Numbered from the stretch's first letter, positions 54,079 to 63,877 are shown. The stretch: DNA of 64,000 bases from Anaerolineae bacterium (GCA_028285185.1 JANQQD010000065.1:1-64000), one strand, 5' to 3'. The notes: generated by a model not told the origin, from the sequence alone. Numbers and translations: made by a program.

Positions 54079-57026
54079 TGAACTGCCTCCGCGTGAATTG
54101 AGAGGACGGGAACCCGGATGTTCACAGCCGGGTCGGTAGAGGTAAGTCGCGCCTGGAACCTCAGACCTCGGGCTTCGACCTCGGTGACCTCGATGCGCTG
54201 CCACGGACCCCAGTTCGGCGAACCGTTCGGATCGTCATCGGTCTCGCTGACCCAGAGCGTGACGTCCGCCTCGCCCCCAACCGCTCCATCGAAATCGGAC
54301 CACGTGTCGATGTCCGTGGTTCGGCTGTCGAAGAGATCGAACACATCAAAGACAACGACCTGCAATTCCGTCGTCAGCCGCCGTCGGACGACCGCACCGA
54401 AATCGAAGCCCGCGGCGAAGTCGTAGGTGCCGGATGATTGGACGCCGCCTTCGGCGTCGACGTTCAGGACGGCGTCGAAGTCGAGCCAGGTGTCGACCAG
54501 CGCCGACCCGGCGAGCTTCAGGGCGCCGTCCGGCGCCACCGTGTTGGTCTTCGTGCCGGCGAATACCGTGTGCTCGCTGATCGTCGCCAGGTTGCCGTAC
54601 TGAAGCGCCGTCGCCTGTTTCGTCGTGACCGACGCCGTACCCACCGACAGCACGCCGGAGCTGTCCCGGGACTTCAGCAAATAGGTGCCCTTCTTCAGCG
54701 GCAGTTGAGCTGCCGTGGCCTTGCCTGGCACCGGCGTGCCGATCGTCGAGGACGTCTCCCAGGTAGCTCCCACGAGCGCGCTGGAATGCCGGACAAAGAT
54801 CTCCCCGCCCTCCTGGACATCCAGATCGGGCAGCGGATCCCAGTCGATCAGAGCGAGCCCACCAATGCTCCTGATCGTGACGTTTTGCGGCTCGGTCGGC
54901 GGTGCAGGCAGACCGAAGATTTCCTTCGTCGTGACCTGACGTGCACTTGGCACCCCCAGCGTGTTGAACGCCGTGACACCGAAATCGTAGATGCCGGGAG
55001 CGATGTCGAAGATCGTGAGTGACGTCTCGTCGCGGCGGGGGCCGGCCTCCTGCCAGTCCTGCGATGAGGTCAGCTTGAATTCGACCAGATACTGATCGAC
55101 GAACGCGTCCGGGCTCCGGGCCCAGGTGACCGTCGCCTGGGCTTTGACGCCGGCGCCGGTTCTGGTGTTGTAAAGGGATTCCGACACGTCAGGCAGGCCG
55201 GGCGGTTGGACCGAAAAGACTTTCGAGCCTCGAATGCTCTTCGCCGGCGGTGTCTCGTTCTCCTCTGTGAGCGCGTCCCAGGCGTAGACGGCGCTGTCGG
55301 TCTCGCGGCAGGTGAACTTCGTTGTGATGACCGGGTCGCCAGTTGCGCCCTTTTTCGTATCGAGGCCCCAGCTGACCAACTGGAAGGTCTTATTGACCCA
55401 TCCGCGCGTTGCCTTGCTCAACGTGCAGGTGCTGCCGGCCTGGACGCGAAGGCCGGTCAGCTTGCAGGGCACCTGAACCGTTGTCTCGCGTCGCTCGCGC
55501 TGCTGGTCGATCTTCGCCAGGCGCTGGGACATTGCCGATCGATTGGTCAGCGGCAGGTTCAGCGACTTGACGATCTTCGTGCCGCCGTCGGCCGCGACCG
55601 CGGTGGCGTCCACCCACTGCGGATAGTCGGTTGGCTCCCAATCGTTGATGGACGAGACATAGAGCCCGGCCCGGGCGTTGGACCTTTGTGACCGGGGGAC
55701 CTTGGTTGCGATGTCCAGCGGCCCCGTGAAGTGGCTCTCGTCGAAGCTGGCCTTCGCGTCCGGTTCGACCCAGGCTGCCGCCTGCGATCGCCATTTGCCG
55801 CCGGCGAAGGTCGTCAGGGCTCCCATCGACGAGTAGAGATCCTTCAGGATGTCCGCGGGCCTGCGGTCGCTCTCCAGGACGCCGTTGCATGTGTACCTGG
55901 GTTCGCCGGTCTTGGTGACGGTGTGGGTTCCGGTACCGGCGTCCGTGATTTCGATGGCAGTGCCGGCCAGTGCGCCGAGATAGGTGCTCGCTAGTTGGAT
56001 GCGCAGGAAGACGTCGAATTCATCATCATCGTCGTCGTCCCGTGCCCGCTCGTGGACCGGGATAACGTAGTAACTGGTGGCCGCCGCGATGCCTGTCGGA
56101 AGCGTGCCTGTCGTTGAGACCTCGACGCGGTCGCCACGCTCGAACTTCAGTTTCTCCTCATCGAGGTCAATCGTGTTGCCCGACGCATCGACCGAGAGCA
56201 CGGCATGGGCGACGGTTTTTGTGTCGACGATCTCATCGCAGATGTTCGCGCTGGCATTGCCGGTGACGTCGTCAATCTTAGTCGTCGGCGCGCCGAGGCC
56301 GAACTTCTGATCGGTGAAGTACCATCGCGTGCACAGCGAAGGATTCGGCTGCCATGACGTCGTCGCCGATCGAGGGTCGTAGACCTTGGCGCCGCGGATC
56401 AGGCACTTGAAGTTGGGGATCCCGTTCGGGAACGTCGATCGGCTGTATCTCAGCAGGACGTAAAGGTAGCAGACCCCGCGGCCCCGGAAGTTCTCGTCGA
56501 GATAGTCGACCGCGGCAATGAGGTCAGGGTCGGCGACTTGGTCGGGCAATCCGAGGTGCTTCTTGAAGCGCAGCGCGTTCTTGTAGCGCCCGCGCGTCAC
56601 CCAACCGTCGTTGTCCAGGTCATCGTCGTAAATCGGAACGTCGTTCACGAAGATCGTGCCGATGGCCTCGACCTCGTGATTGACCAGCGTGATGCAGTAA
56701 TGGTGGTCCCGGTTGCTCTCGGTTTGCTCCATGAACGTGAGCGCGCCAGAGACCAGCGCCTCGCCGACTATGGCGCGCTGATTGGTGATGGCTGTGCGCA
56801 CCAACTGCGTGCGCTGGGATGCCGACGATCCGAAGCCGGAGAACGACGGCAGGTCGAACGAGGGCCGGCCGCTTTGGGTCAGGATGGACCCGGCTAGGTT
56901 CAGAACGAAAGTCCCAAACCCAATGAGCGCAGCTGTAAGAGCGGTGAGCCCTGCGACCGTAGCAGCGCTGATGCCCGCCACGACGCCCGCGAGCGCCGCG
57001 CCGATGAGAGCTCCTGCCGGCGGCAT
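54075..57026 (-). CDS. Phage tail tip/host-specificity protein (J-like)
   Basis: The 983-residue product starts with hydrophobic glycine/alanine-rich helices and continues with TITNQRAIVGEALVSGALTFMEQ and HYCITLVNHEVEAIGTIFVNDVPIYDD, shared by lambda J-like central tail proteins. Fibronectin-III-like stretches lie near residues 620-760 (PGLPDVSESLYNTRTGAGVKAQATVTWARSPDAFVDQYLVEF). It caps the tail and carries the fibres. Confidence 0.87.
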   Translation of the reverse strand: MPPAGALIGAALAGVVAGISAATVAGLTALTAALIGFGTFVLNLAGSILTQSGRPSFDLPSFSGFGSSASQRTQLVRTAITNQRAIVGEALVSGALTFMEQTESNRDHHYCITLVNHEVEAIGTIFVNDVPIYDDDLDNDGWVTRGRYKNALRFKKHLGLPDQVADPDLIAAVDYLDENFRGRGVCYLYVLLRYSRSTFPNGIPNFKCLIRGAKVYDPRSATTSWQPNPSLCTRWYFTDQKFGLGAPTTKIDDVTGNASANICDEIVDTKTVAHAVLSVDASGNTIDLDEEKLKFERGDRVEVSTTGTLPTGIAAATSYYVIPVHERARDDDDDDEFDVFLRIQLASTYLGALAGTAIEITDAGTGTHTVTKTGEPRYTCNGVLESDRRPADILKDLYSSMGALTTFAGGKWRSQAAAWVEPDAKASFDESHFTGPLDIATKVPRSQRSNARAGLYVSSINDWEPTDYPQWVDATAVAADGGTKIVKSLNLPLTNRSAMSQRLAKIDQQRERRETTVQVPCKLTGLRVQAGSTCTLSKATRGWVNKTFQLVSWGLDTKKGATGDPVITTKFTCRETDSAVYAWDALTEENETPPAKSIRGSKVFSVQPPGLPDVSESLYNTRTGAGVKAQATVTWARSPDAFVDQYLVEFKLTSSQDWQEAGPRRDETSLTIFDIAPGIYDFGVTAFNTLGVPSARQVTTKEIFGLPAPPTEPQNVTIRSIGGLALIDWDPLPDLDVQEGGEIFVRHSSALVGATWETSSTIGTPVPGKATAAQLPLKKGTYLLKSRDSSGVLSVGTASVTTKQATALQYGNLATISEHTVFAGTKTNTVAPDGALKLAGSALVDTWLDFDAVLNVDAEGGVQSSGTYDFAAGFDFGAVVRRRLTTELQVVVFDVFDLFDSRTTDIDTWSDFDGAVGGEADVTLWVSETDDDPNGSPNWGPWQRIEVTEVEARGLRFQARLTSTDPAVNIRVPVLSIHAEAVQ

Positions 57027-57445
57027 CAGATCCGCCAGGCGCGCTGAGCGTCGGTGATCGGGAAGAACGTCAGGCCGTGCCGGTCCGCTACAGCCGCGCG
57101 CGTGCCTGTCGTATCGACAACGCCGAGCGCCGGCTCATTCTGTCCGGTGCGCACCAAGACAACGTCACCACGCTGCGCGAACGCTGGTGGCACCTCGCCG
57201 AAACCGTTCAATGCAGCCACCCGTTCGGCGATCCCCTCGACGCCGTCGTTGCCGGCGAGGATCGCGTTGGCGCCGTCCTCATTGTCGTAGGCGAGCAGGT
57301 TGTCGGGAATGTTGGCTTTCGGGCGTTGAGCGCGGATGCACGCCACGGCGAAGCGGCAGCAGTCGTGCTCGCGGAAATCGAAGGTAGCCTCGGCCGCCGA
57401 CGCGATAGCACGGCCGAGTTGCCCCTCCCAATCTGGCGGCTTCAC
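57026..57445 (-). CDS. NlpC/P60-like tail assembly protein (DUF6950 type)
   Basis: The 139-residue product starts at GTG 57445, overlapping the previous stop (GTGA). It has the catalytic-type cysteine in FREHDCCRFA and a later GDVVLVRTG with aspartate. Such proteins sit between the hub and J genes (lambda K-like) and may cut peptidoglycan during entry. The longer frame to 57928 is a shadow. Confidence 0.75.
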   Translation of the reverse strand: MKPPDWEGQLGRAIASAAEATFDFREHDCCRFAVACIRAQRPKANIPDNLLAYDNEDGANAILAGNDGVEGIAERVAALNGFGEVPPAFAQRGDVVLVRTGQNEPALGVVDTTGTRAAVADRHGLTFFPITDAQRAWRI

Positions 57446-57996
57446 GTCAGGATGATCTCTTTGTCCTGCAGGTCGGCGACATAGTCGAAGAACGTGTCGG
57501 TCGGATAGTCCGCCTGGTGATCCTCGGGTGTGTTCCGCCTGAGCTTTGGCCGTTCCAGCACGGCGAGTTCGTTCTCCGCCGAGAGCCAGACGTTCGCAGT
57601 CTCCGCCCCCTCCGTGTGGCGCATGACGTCCATGGCGCCGGTGAAGATCTCGTATGGGTCGGCGACCACGGTCAGCGCCGGCGTCAGCGCCGCGAAGTAG
57701 AGCGAGCAGGGACGCTGCTGGTATTCTTCGTTTTCGGCGATGTCGATGATGGCGGGGTCCATGCCGGAAAGCATGAACCGCACGCCGTCGGCGCGGATTT
57801 CCGTGGACTCCTGGATCAACGAGGCGCCGCCAAAGGTGCCGGATCCTGTCCAGGTCTCTCCGAGGGCCGTCAGATCGCCATAGCCGGTCCAAAGCCTGAG
57901 CGGCCCGCTCCCGAATTGCCCATGCCACAGGAAGATCGGCTTTAGGGCGTCGGCGGCGAGTTCGTCATCGAGGGCGGAGGTTATCCCGCGCGTCAT
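57442..57996 (-). CDS. Phage tail hub-like conserved protein
   Basis: The 184-residue product (FLWHGQFGSGPLRLWTGYGDLTALGETWTGSG ... DPYEIFTGAMDVMRHTEG) is a protein that I know from siphophage tails just upstream of the NlpC-like gene, probably part of the hub as in gene-transfer-agent gp13. The assignment rests mainly on order and this pattern. Confidence 0.65.
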   Translation of the reverse strand: MTRGITSALDDELAADALKPIFLWHGQFGSGPLRLWTGYGDLTALGETWTGSGTFGGASLIQESTEIRADGVRFMLSGMDPAIIDIAENEEYQQRPCSLYFAALTPALTVVADPYEIFTGAMDVMRHTEGAETANVWLSAENELAVLERPKLRRNTPEDHQADYPTDTFFDYVADLQDKEIILT

Positions 57997-58620
57997 CTAG
58001 ACGACGCTCCTGGCGGCCAGGACCAGCCCGTATTGCTTTGCGAGTGCTACGTCCCACTCGTTGGCGTTGTCGGGCTGCCGGAAGAGGCCGACGGGGTTGT
58101 CTACGATGACGGCCTGACCATCCAGGAGCGCCTGTTTGGCGGTGATGTTGGGCCAGAGGTCGATCGATGCGTTGCCGCTGCCGTCAGCGTCGACGCTTGC
58201 CGTCAGAACCTTGTGAAGCCGAGCGTTCAGTCCCGCTCCAAGCTGGATGTAGTCGCCCAACAGCAGGTTGCCGGTGCTGTTCGGCGTCAGGTTGCGGATG
58301 TTAAGCGTAGCGCCCACCTGGGATGCTCCGTTGACCACAGCGCCGCCCGTGGGCGTCCCCCTGCGTGTCTTGCTCAGATCGCCGACGAGGAACGTGCCTT
58401 TGACTCCGTTGAGGCTCGCCCGCCAACACACCAGGGTCTCGCCGTCGGCCTCGTTCAGCGGTGGAAAGATGGCCTCGAATTCCCACCACTTGCCTGCATG
58501 CTCCTGGATCTGCTGCTCACCAGTGAGCGGCATGGTCTCCAGACCGATGACGTCGCGCGTGCGTAGCGTGAGCTTGCGCGCCTGGATGCCGACCCAGGTG
58601 AGAGGGTAGGTGATGGCCAT
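57997..58620 (-). CDS. Phage distal tail-like conserved protein
   Basis: The 207-residue product (QARKLTLRTRDVIGLETMPLTGEQQIQEHAGKWWEFEAIFPPL) occupies the lambda M / distal tail protein slot immediately after the tape measure gene. It adjoins its neighbours within one to four bases. Confidence 0.65.
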   Translation of the reverse strand: MAITYPLTWVGIQARKLTLRTRDVIGLETMPLTGEQQIQEHAGKWWEFEAIFPPLNEADGETLVCWRASLNGVKGTFLVGDLSKTRRGTPTGGAVVNGASQVGATLNIRNLTPNSTGNLLLGDYIQLGAGLNARLHKVLTASVDADGSGNASIDLWPNITAKQALLDGQAVIVDNPVGLFRQPDNANEWDVALAKQYGLVLAARSVV

Positions 58621-58623
58621 CGG

Positions 58624-61383
58624 TCACTGCGGCGCTTCGAAGATCGAAGGCTGGCGCGACCGCGCCTCGATGACGCCAGCCGTCGTTGCCTCCATGATCT
58701 CCGGCATCATCTCCAAGAGCATCCTGCGCGCGACCTGTTCCATCCCTCGGGCGAAGTGGTTGGTCTGCTGCACGACCACGTTGTCACCGGTTCCGCGCGG
58801 ACCAACGTCCGGCAACGAGCCCAGATTGCGGACGTGCCTCGGATCGCGTTCGGTTAGGACCTCCTCGCCTCGCTGCAGGACGGCTGCGAACTCGTCGGGG
58901 CGCAGTCCGGTAAGGCCGCTATGCAGGCGCGGTGCGTTCACCACGTCGGCCAAGCTGAGTGCTCGATGTGGGACGGCGGTGATGCCAACCAGCCCGCCGC
59001 TGTGGTAGAGCCCACCGAAGCTGACAGAACCACCCGCTGCACCCCCACCCGCTGCAGCTCCTACCCCGCTGATGATCGAACCGAAGATCAGGCTGAAGAT
59101 CTGATCGGTACCAAAGTCGACGAGCATGCCGGCGATGCGTGACAGCACCTGTCCGGCCACGCGGCCCAGGTCCTCGAAGTTGGTGATGGCCGTCGTCGCG
59201 AGTTGGCCCAGTCCCTGGTAAGCCGTGCCAACGGCCGACGACAGAAACTCCGCCTGAGATCTTGCCGTGGCCGTGGCCTCGGCCGTTCGGATCATCTGCT
59301 GGGCGAGATCGCTTTCCAGCCCAATCCCGCGTTCGCGCAAATCCTGGATGACCCGAAGGCGCGCCTCTGCTTGGTCGAGGGCAACACCTGACAGGCCGAT
59401 CAATTCGAACTGATCTTGCGCGGCCGCCAGGTCCAGTTCGCCACGCTCTGCCATGCGGGCGAGGTCGAGCTCCTGGGCAAGCCCTTGCAGGGCAATCACC
59501 CTCTTCTCGATCGCCGCAACAGCGGCCTCGTCCTCTGCGACGCCAAGCCGGACGGCATCGGCATAGGCGCGGTTATGTGCCTCCGCGGCTGCTACGGCGG
59601 CGGCCGTGTCACCATGCGCCTCCACCAAGTTCTGCTGTGCGAAGACCTGCCGATCGAGTTCGGCGAGCGTCTCAACGTAAGCGTCCTTGAGCCGCTCCTG
59701 CTCGCTCACTGCGGCTGTCGCTCCGCCGCCGGTACCGGTGATCGGGCTGAACTCGAACTCACCGTCAAAGTCGAAGCTTCGACCGATCAAATCCATCGGG
59801 TCCTGGAAACTCAGGCCAGGCATGCTGCGAGCGGGCAGGGCGTTCAAAAACCCGACCACGCGGCCGGTGGCCGCTGCCGCGGACTCTCCGACTTCCTGGA
59901 TTCCCCCGGCGACGCCATGAAGGGCCATGTCCGCCTCTGTGGCGGTCTGCTCCAGGGCCCGGAGCGTCGCCTCATGCCGCTGAACCTCGCCAAGGGACGA
60001 TTGCGCCTCGTCTGCCATGCGAGATAGCTGGACACGGAGATCGCCGGAGATTTGGGCCACATCAGCGAACGCGAGGACCCAGTCGGCGAGGGGCGTTTCA
60101 CCGTCACGTACCGTCTGGTAGAGGCTTTCCAACTGTGCCTGGAATCGCTGGAAGTCCGCGGTCCGCTCTTCAAAAGACCCCTCATTCGTCGATGCGAAGG
60201 AGACTTCCAACTGCTCACGGATCTCGCCGGTCCGCCGCTCGAACTCGGCAACGGCATCTGCCAGTTCGGCAACCGCCTGGATCTGCGCCGACTCTCTCTG
60301 CCGGACGGACAGCGCCGCGATATTGGCTTCGACTTCCTGGACTGTGCGGCCATATCGTCTGAGCGAACCGTCAGCGGCATCCGTTGCCGTAGTGGTGGTG
60401 TCGAGCGAGACCGCAAAGCCCGCGAGCGCGCCGGCGGCCGCTCCCACGATGGCACCGACACCGCCGAACGCGGCCCCAATCCGCAATCCGATCAAAAGGC
60501 CGGCGACGATCTCGAGGTTTTCAACGAGGAGGAGGGCCTTGTCAGCCACGCCGGTAATCGCGCTGCCGAGCCGTTGCCCCCACTCAGCGGCTATCGGGAT
60601 CAGCCTTTGGAAAACCTCTTCGAGGTTATCGGCGTCGCCAACGAGTTCCTGGAGCAGGCCTGCGTCAAAGGCTTGGCGCATCGCCTCGCGCAAGGCCGCT
60701 AGGTTCGAGTTGAGCGATGCGGCATCAGCGGCCAGTTCATTGGACAGGATCGGGCCCAACTCACGCAGGCGGCCCGCCAACTGATCGAAGCCGGCGACAC
60801 CCTCGGTGGCAAGGCGCCCCATGGCGATACCAAACCGGCCGAACGCGGCGTCTGCGATCCTGGCGACGTCGGCAGCATCGCCGGCCTGGCCCATGGCCTC
60901 AATGACCTGACGGAATGCGCGGTCAGTGTCGCTGAGGTCGAGTGCGAGTTCTTGCGCCACATCTGCCAGCGCTCCCGTGCCTTCCCTCGCGAGGCCGAGG
61001 CGACGCACGAAACGCTCGAGGTTCGTGTCAAACTGCTGTTGGACGATCCCGACCTGCAATGCTGCGAAGCGATACTCCTGGATGCGCTCGGCGGTGAGCC
61101 CCAGTGACTGTGAAAGGTCGTTGAGGTTGTTCGCGGCATCCAATGCTCCGGACGCCATAGTCGTCAGTTGCCTGACCGCAAGGGCGCCGGCAAGGCCCGC
61201 CACCACGCTTCTGGCGCGTGCGGCAGAGCGCTCCATACGGCCGAAGGACGCCGTCGCCCGGTCCAGCGCCGTGGTCATGCCGCGTGCTGATTGGCGGACG
61301 GTGTCGCGGGCGCGGTTCAGGTCTCGCCGGAAGGCCGCGCTCTCCGCGGCCAAGTCAACCCGCAGGCTCCCGATCGTCGCCAC
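58624..61383 (-). CDS. Phage tail tape measure protein
   Basis: The 919-residue product starts LRVDLAAESAAFRRDLNRARDTVRQSARGMTTALDRATASFGRMERS, typical of tape measure proteins. Long alanine-rich helices, glycine-rich membrane-like parts (GLLIGLRIGAAFGGVGAIVGAAAGALAGF) and FAVSLDT/DFGTDQIFSLIFGSIISG follow. At about 1.5 angstroms per residue this would fit a tail of roughly 140 nm. It lies between the chaperone and distal tail genes. Confidence 0.92.
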   Translation of the reverse strand: MATIGSLRVDLAAESAAFRRDLNRARDTVRQSARGMTTALDRATASFGRMERSAARARSVVAGLAGALAVRQLTTMASGALDAANNLNDLSQSLGLTAERIQEYRFAALQVGIVQQQFDTNLERFVRRLGLAREGTGALADVAQELALDLSDTDRAFRQVIEAMGQAGDAADVARIADAAFGRFGIAMGRLATEGVAGFDQLAGRLRELGPILSNELAADAASLNSNLAALREAMRQAFDAGLLQELVGDADNLEEVFQRLIPIAAEWGQRLGSAITGVADKALLLVENLEIVAGLLIGLRIGAAFGGVGAIVGAAAGALAGFAVSLDTTTTATDAADGSLRRYGRTVQEVEANIAALSVRQRESAQIQAVAELADAVAEFERRTGEIREQLEVSFASTNEGSFEERTADFQRFQAQLESLYQTVRDGETPLADWVLAFADVAQISGDLRVQLSRMADEAQSSLGEVQRHEATLRALEQTATEADMALHGVAGGIQEVGESAAAATGRVVGFLNALPARSMPGLSFQDPMDLIGRSFDFDGEFEFSPITGTGGGATAAVSEQERLKDAYVETLAELDRQVFAQQNLVEAHGDTAAAVAAAEAHNRAYADAVRLGVAEDEAAVAAIEKRVIALQGLAQELDLARMAERGELDLAAAQDQFELIGLSGVALDQAEARLRVIQDLRERGIGLESDLAQQMIRTAEATATARSQAEFLSSAVGTAYQGLGQLATTAITNFEDLGRVAGQVLSRIAGMLVDFGTDQIFSLIFGSIISGVGAAAGGGAAGGSVSFGGLYHSGGLVGITAVPHRALSLADVVNAPRLHSGLTGLRPDEFAAVLQRGEEVLTERDPRHVRNLGSLPDVGPRGTGDNVVVQQTNHFARGMEQVARRMLLEMMPEIMEATTAGVIEARSRQPSIFEAPQ

Positions 61384-61442
61384 GTTCGCGTCACCCTTGT
61401 CAGTTGCGCTTTGCTTGAGAGCGGCCGGAAAGGACCGCGGCC

Positions 61443-61790
61443 TTAGTCAGTTCCGTGCGCGCTCTGGATGGGGGCAACTGCTGCCAGCGTCGCTCGAATG
61501 CTGTCCCGGGTGAGGCTTGGCCGCTTTCCTCCACCAGGTAGGAAGTCGGACGGACGGAAGCGCCGAGCACCTTTCCCGCGATGCACGTTGGCTATGGTTG
61601 ATGCCACCATGCCGGATCGCCAATCCGCTGCCGGCTCCCCGAACGGTTCGACCTGGAAGAAGGCTATCCACTCCGCCTCGAGGCGGGCGGGCATGACCTC
61701 GGCAAGCGCGTCGACATCCCAGATGCCCAGCGCGAGGGCTAGTCGGAAACGGAATCGTCTCCGGGGATCTCGGTAAACCCCTCCGCCAAC
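61443..61790 (-). CDS. Tail assembly chaperone T part (expressed by frameshift)
   Basis: This frame contains RLALALGIWDVDALAEVMPARLEAEWIAFFQVEPFGEPAADWRSGMVASTIANVHRG, the DUF4035/lambda T-like domain, but no start codon before it. The domain begins where the G frame ends (61739), in the -1 frame, so it is most likely made as a G-T fusion by -1 ribosomal slippage. I give 61790 as an approximate left limit of the overlap; no classic slippery heptamer is present, though GGGGTTT at 61781-61775 is a candidate. Confidence 0.75.
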   Translation of the reverse strand, partial: VGGGVYRDPRRRFRFRLALALGIWDVDALAEVMPARLEAEWIAFFQVEPFGEPAADWRSGMVASTIANVHRGKGARRFRPSDFLPGGGKRPSLTRDSIRATLAAVAPIQSAHGTD

Positions 61791-62140
61791 TCCTCTACGT
61801 CCTCTTTTCGCAGCGCGTTGAGGCGCATGGCGACGTCGAACGCTGGCTGGACCGCCATTGCGGGCAGTCCGCCTATCACATGCGCCTCGTCGTCGGTGAG
61901 CAGCCGCTGACCGCCCTCGTCGAAGAGGCACCGGACAAGCAGCCGACCTCTGAAGTTCGCCAGGTTCGATCTTCGGTCGCCCCTGTCGTCAACCATGCCT
62001 GCTTCGAACGTGTCTCGCTCCGCAGCCGACATTCCCCGGACGACGACGTTCCCACCGAGGGCCGGCAATTCGACGGTCTCCTGCGGGAACTTGACCGCCG
62101 CAGCGGCGTTGAGCAGCGCTTCGCGTGTCAGACCAGGCAT
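61739..62140 (-). CDS. Tail assembly chaperone G-like protein
   Basis: The 133-residue product (TREALLNAAAAVKFPQETVELPALGGNVVVRGMSAAERDTFEAGM ... VAMRLNALRKEDVEELAEG) matches siphophage tail chaperones, which coat the tape measure protein. It lies between the major tail protein and the tape measure gene. Its last part overlaps the T frame. Confidence 0.83.
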   Translation of the reverse strand: MPGLTREALLNAAAAVKFPQETVELPALGGNVVVRGMSAAERDTFEAGMVDDRGDRRSNLANFRGRLLVRCLFDEGGQRLLTDDEAHVIGGLPAMAVQPAFDVAMRLNALRKEDVEELAEGFTEIPGDDSVSD

Positions 62141-62141
62141 A

Positions 62142-62558
62142 TCAGGACTCCGTCACCGCGCCGGTGATCTCGATGGTGATTGATGCCGTGACGACGGCGT
62201 CGACGGCGCCGCTGACTGCGAACCCCAGGACGAACCCGGCGAACGACCAGGTCGTTGTGCCTGCGTCCGTGTAGACGACCTGGAAGTTGCCCTGCGCACG
62301 CGTCGACCGCAGGGTCCTCAGTCTTCCCTGCCCGACGGTGTCCGACGGGTCGAAGTTGACGTTGAGCGTGATCTGCCCCTCGTCCGGGATACCCATGCGC
62401 TTCTCACGACGGACCGAGGCGAGATTGGTTGTGTCGATGACATTCGCCTGGCCGCCAGGACCGTCGAAGCCAGTGACCTCGCCGACGGCGTTGAAGGTCT
62501 CAGGGTCGCCTCCGTCGCCAACCCTGAAGACCGTGCCTTGTGACTCGATTGTTGCCAT
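62142..62558 (-). CDS. Phage major tail tube protein
   Basis: The 138-residue product (MATIESQGTVFRVGDGGDPETFNAVGEVTGFDGPGGQANVIDTTNLAS and later GFVLGFAVSGAVDAVVTASITIEITGAVT) has the lambda V/tail tube pattern. It is next to the chaperone as usual. Confidence 0.87.
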   Translation of the reverse strand: MATIESQGTVFRVGDGGDPETFNAVGEVTGFDGPGGQANVIDTTNLASVRREKRMGIPDEGQITLNVNFDPSDTVGQGRLRTLRSTRAQGNFQVVYTDAGTTTWSFAGFVLGFAVSGAVDAVVTASITIEITGAVTES

Positions 62559-62591
62559 GTGTCAGACCCCTTCGTCAGTTCGACGGCCGCG

Positions 62592-63092
62592 TTAGCTGGT
62601 CGTGCCGATGATGGTGACGTCGACGTCCACCGTTCCGGACGCGGCCGCGACCTTGAACTCGTCGCTTGAGCCCGCGGCCACGGCGACGCCATTTGCATCC
62701 GGATACGTCAGTCGCATTGACCCACCGGGCCCAACGGACAACGTGTGAGCCGCCGCTCCGAAGATGTTGACCGCGTTCGTCGCTCCGCCAACGACGACGT
62801 TCGCCGTGTTGCTGCCCGACGCGTCGACCACGATAGCCTTGATCTTGGTGAAGGTGAGCGCATCCCCGAAGATGTCCGTCAGTCCACCGCCGGCGAGATC
62901 CAATGTTGTGCCAACGGTGTCGACTGCGGTCAGCTTCGCGTTGTAGACGGCTTGTGCCTGATTAGCGCCCGAGCCTTCGGTGAACGCGTGCGCTCGCTTG
63001 ATGGTGATGTTGCCTTCGCCAGCAATGTCACCGACGCTCTTCGTCAGTTTCCCTGTGACATTGAGCACCACATCGAGGTTGGCCACCGGCAT
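62592..63092 (-). CDS. Phage structural protein, possible receptor or decoration
   Basis: The 166-residue beta-rich product (LDVVLNVTGKLTKSVGDIAG ... TNAVNIFGAAAHTLSVGPGGSMRLTYPDANGVAVA) lies between the tail terminator and tail tube genes. It is not a known core tail protein; the placement suggests a virion protein of unknown role. Confidence 0.6.
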   Translation of the reverse strand: MPVANLDVVLNVTGKLTKSVGDIAGEGNITIKRAHAFTEGSGANQAQAVYNAKLTAVDTVGTTLDLAGGGLTDIFGDALTFTKIKAIVVDASGSNTANVVVGGATNAVNIFGAAAHTLSVGPGGSMRLTYPDANGVAVAAGSSDEFKVAAASGTVDVDVTIIGTTS

Positions 63093-63107
63093 CGTTTAGA
63101 CCTCCGT

Positions 63108-63482
63108 CTAGTGCGGGCACCCGACCCGCCAGGTTTGCGTGATCCGCCACCAGTCCGGCTGTTCCTCGAAGCCATCCTGTTCGCCGGCGTGCCGGAAGAT
63201 GACCGGTGCGTTGGCGTCGCCGCCTCGCGAGTTCTGCAGCCGTTCGGTCACGGCGTCCGCGGCCTGCTTTGCTGCCGGATAGCTGCGGGCCCAGATGTCG
63301 ATCTGCAGCACCACAGAGGCGCGGTCAGAGGTGCCGGAAAGCGACCGGACCGGTGCTGTCGCTACCCGCTGGTAGGTCAACGCCGGCAGCGTCGGCTTCT
63401 GAGGCAGGACTACCGGATGAAGGCGCCCGTCGAGGACGGGAGGGTCGCGTTTGAGAACGGCAACCAGTTCCGCTTCCATCAC
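63108..63482 (-). CDS. Phage tail terminator-like protein (DUF3168)
   Basis: The 124-residue product has the DUF3168 pattern (ALTYQRVATAPVRSLSGTSDRASVVLQIDIWARSYPAAKQAADAVTERLQ). The family caps the tail for head joining. It overlaps the gp10-like gene by four bases. Confidence 0.85.
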   Translation of the reverse strand: MMEAELVAVLKRDPPVLDGRLHPVVLPQKPTLPALTYQRVATAPVRSLSGTSDRASVVLQIDIWARSYPAAKQAADAVTERLQNSRGGDANAPVIFRHAGEQDGFEEQPDWWRITQTWRVGCPH

Positions 63483-63877
63483 GCGCCTCTGAGCAGCTTC
63501 TCGGCCTCGCGCTCGATGCCGGCAAACATCCGTTCGCCGATCTTCTCGATCACCTCGTTGGCGGTCTCGTCGATCGCTGGCCGCATGAACGGCCGCGCCG
63601 GTGAATGACGGGTGCCGAACTCGACCAGGTGCGCCCTCCGGCTCGTCGGCCGCAGGAAGCCGACGACGGCCGTTCCTGGCTCTCGGCCAGCCCGAACGAC
63701 GATCGACCGCTTGAGCGCACCCGTGCGAACGCGTACCCGCCTGCGGGCTTCTCGCCTAATGACCCGGGCGCCGGCGCGCATGGCGTTGCCGGCGACGCGC
63801 TTTGCGACCCGGGGGCCCAACTCCGCGAGCAGACTGTCCATCTCCCGGGCACCGAGGATCCGCACGGTCATCGGCAT
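63479..63877 (-). CDS. HK97 gp10-family head-tail protein
   Basis: From ATG 63877 the 132-residue product has the HK97 gp10 features: helical LLAELGPRVAKRVAGNAMRAGARVIRREARRRV and HLVEFGTRHSPARPFMRPAI. It belongs to the head-tail connector. Confidence 0.87.
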   Translation of the reverse strand: MPMTVRILGAREMDSLLAELGPRVAKRVAGNAMRAGARVIRREARRRVRVRTGALKRSIVVRAGREPGTAVVGFLRPTSRRAHLVEFGTRHSPARPFMRPAIDETANEVIEKIGERMFAGIEREAEKLLRGA

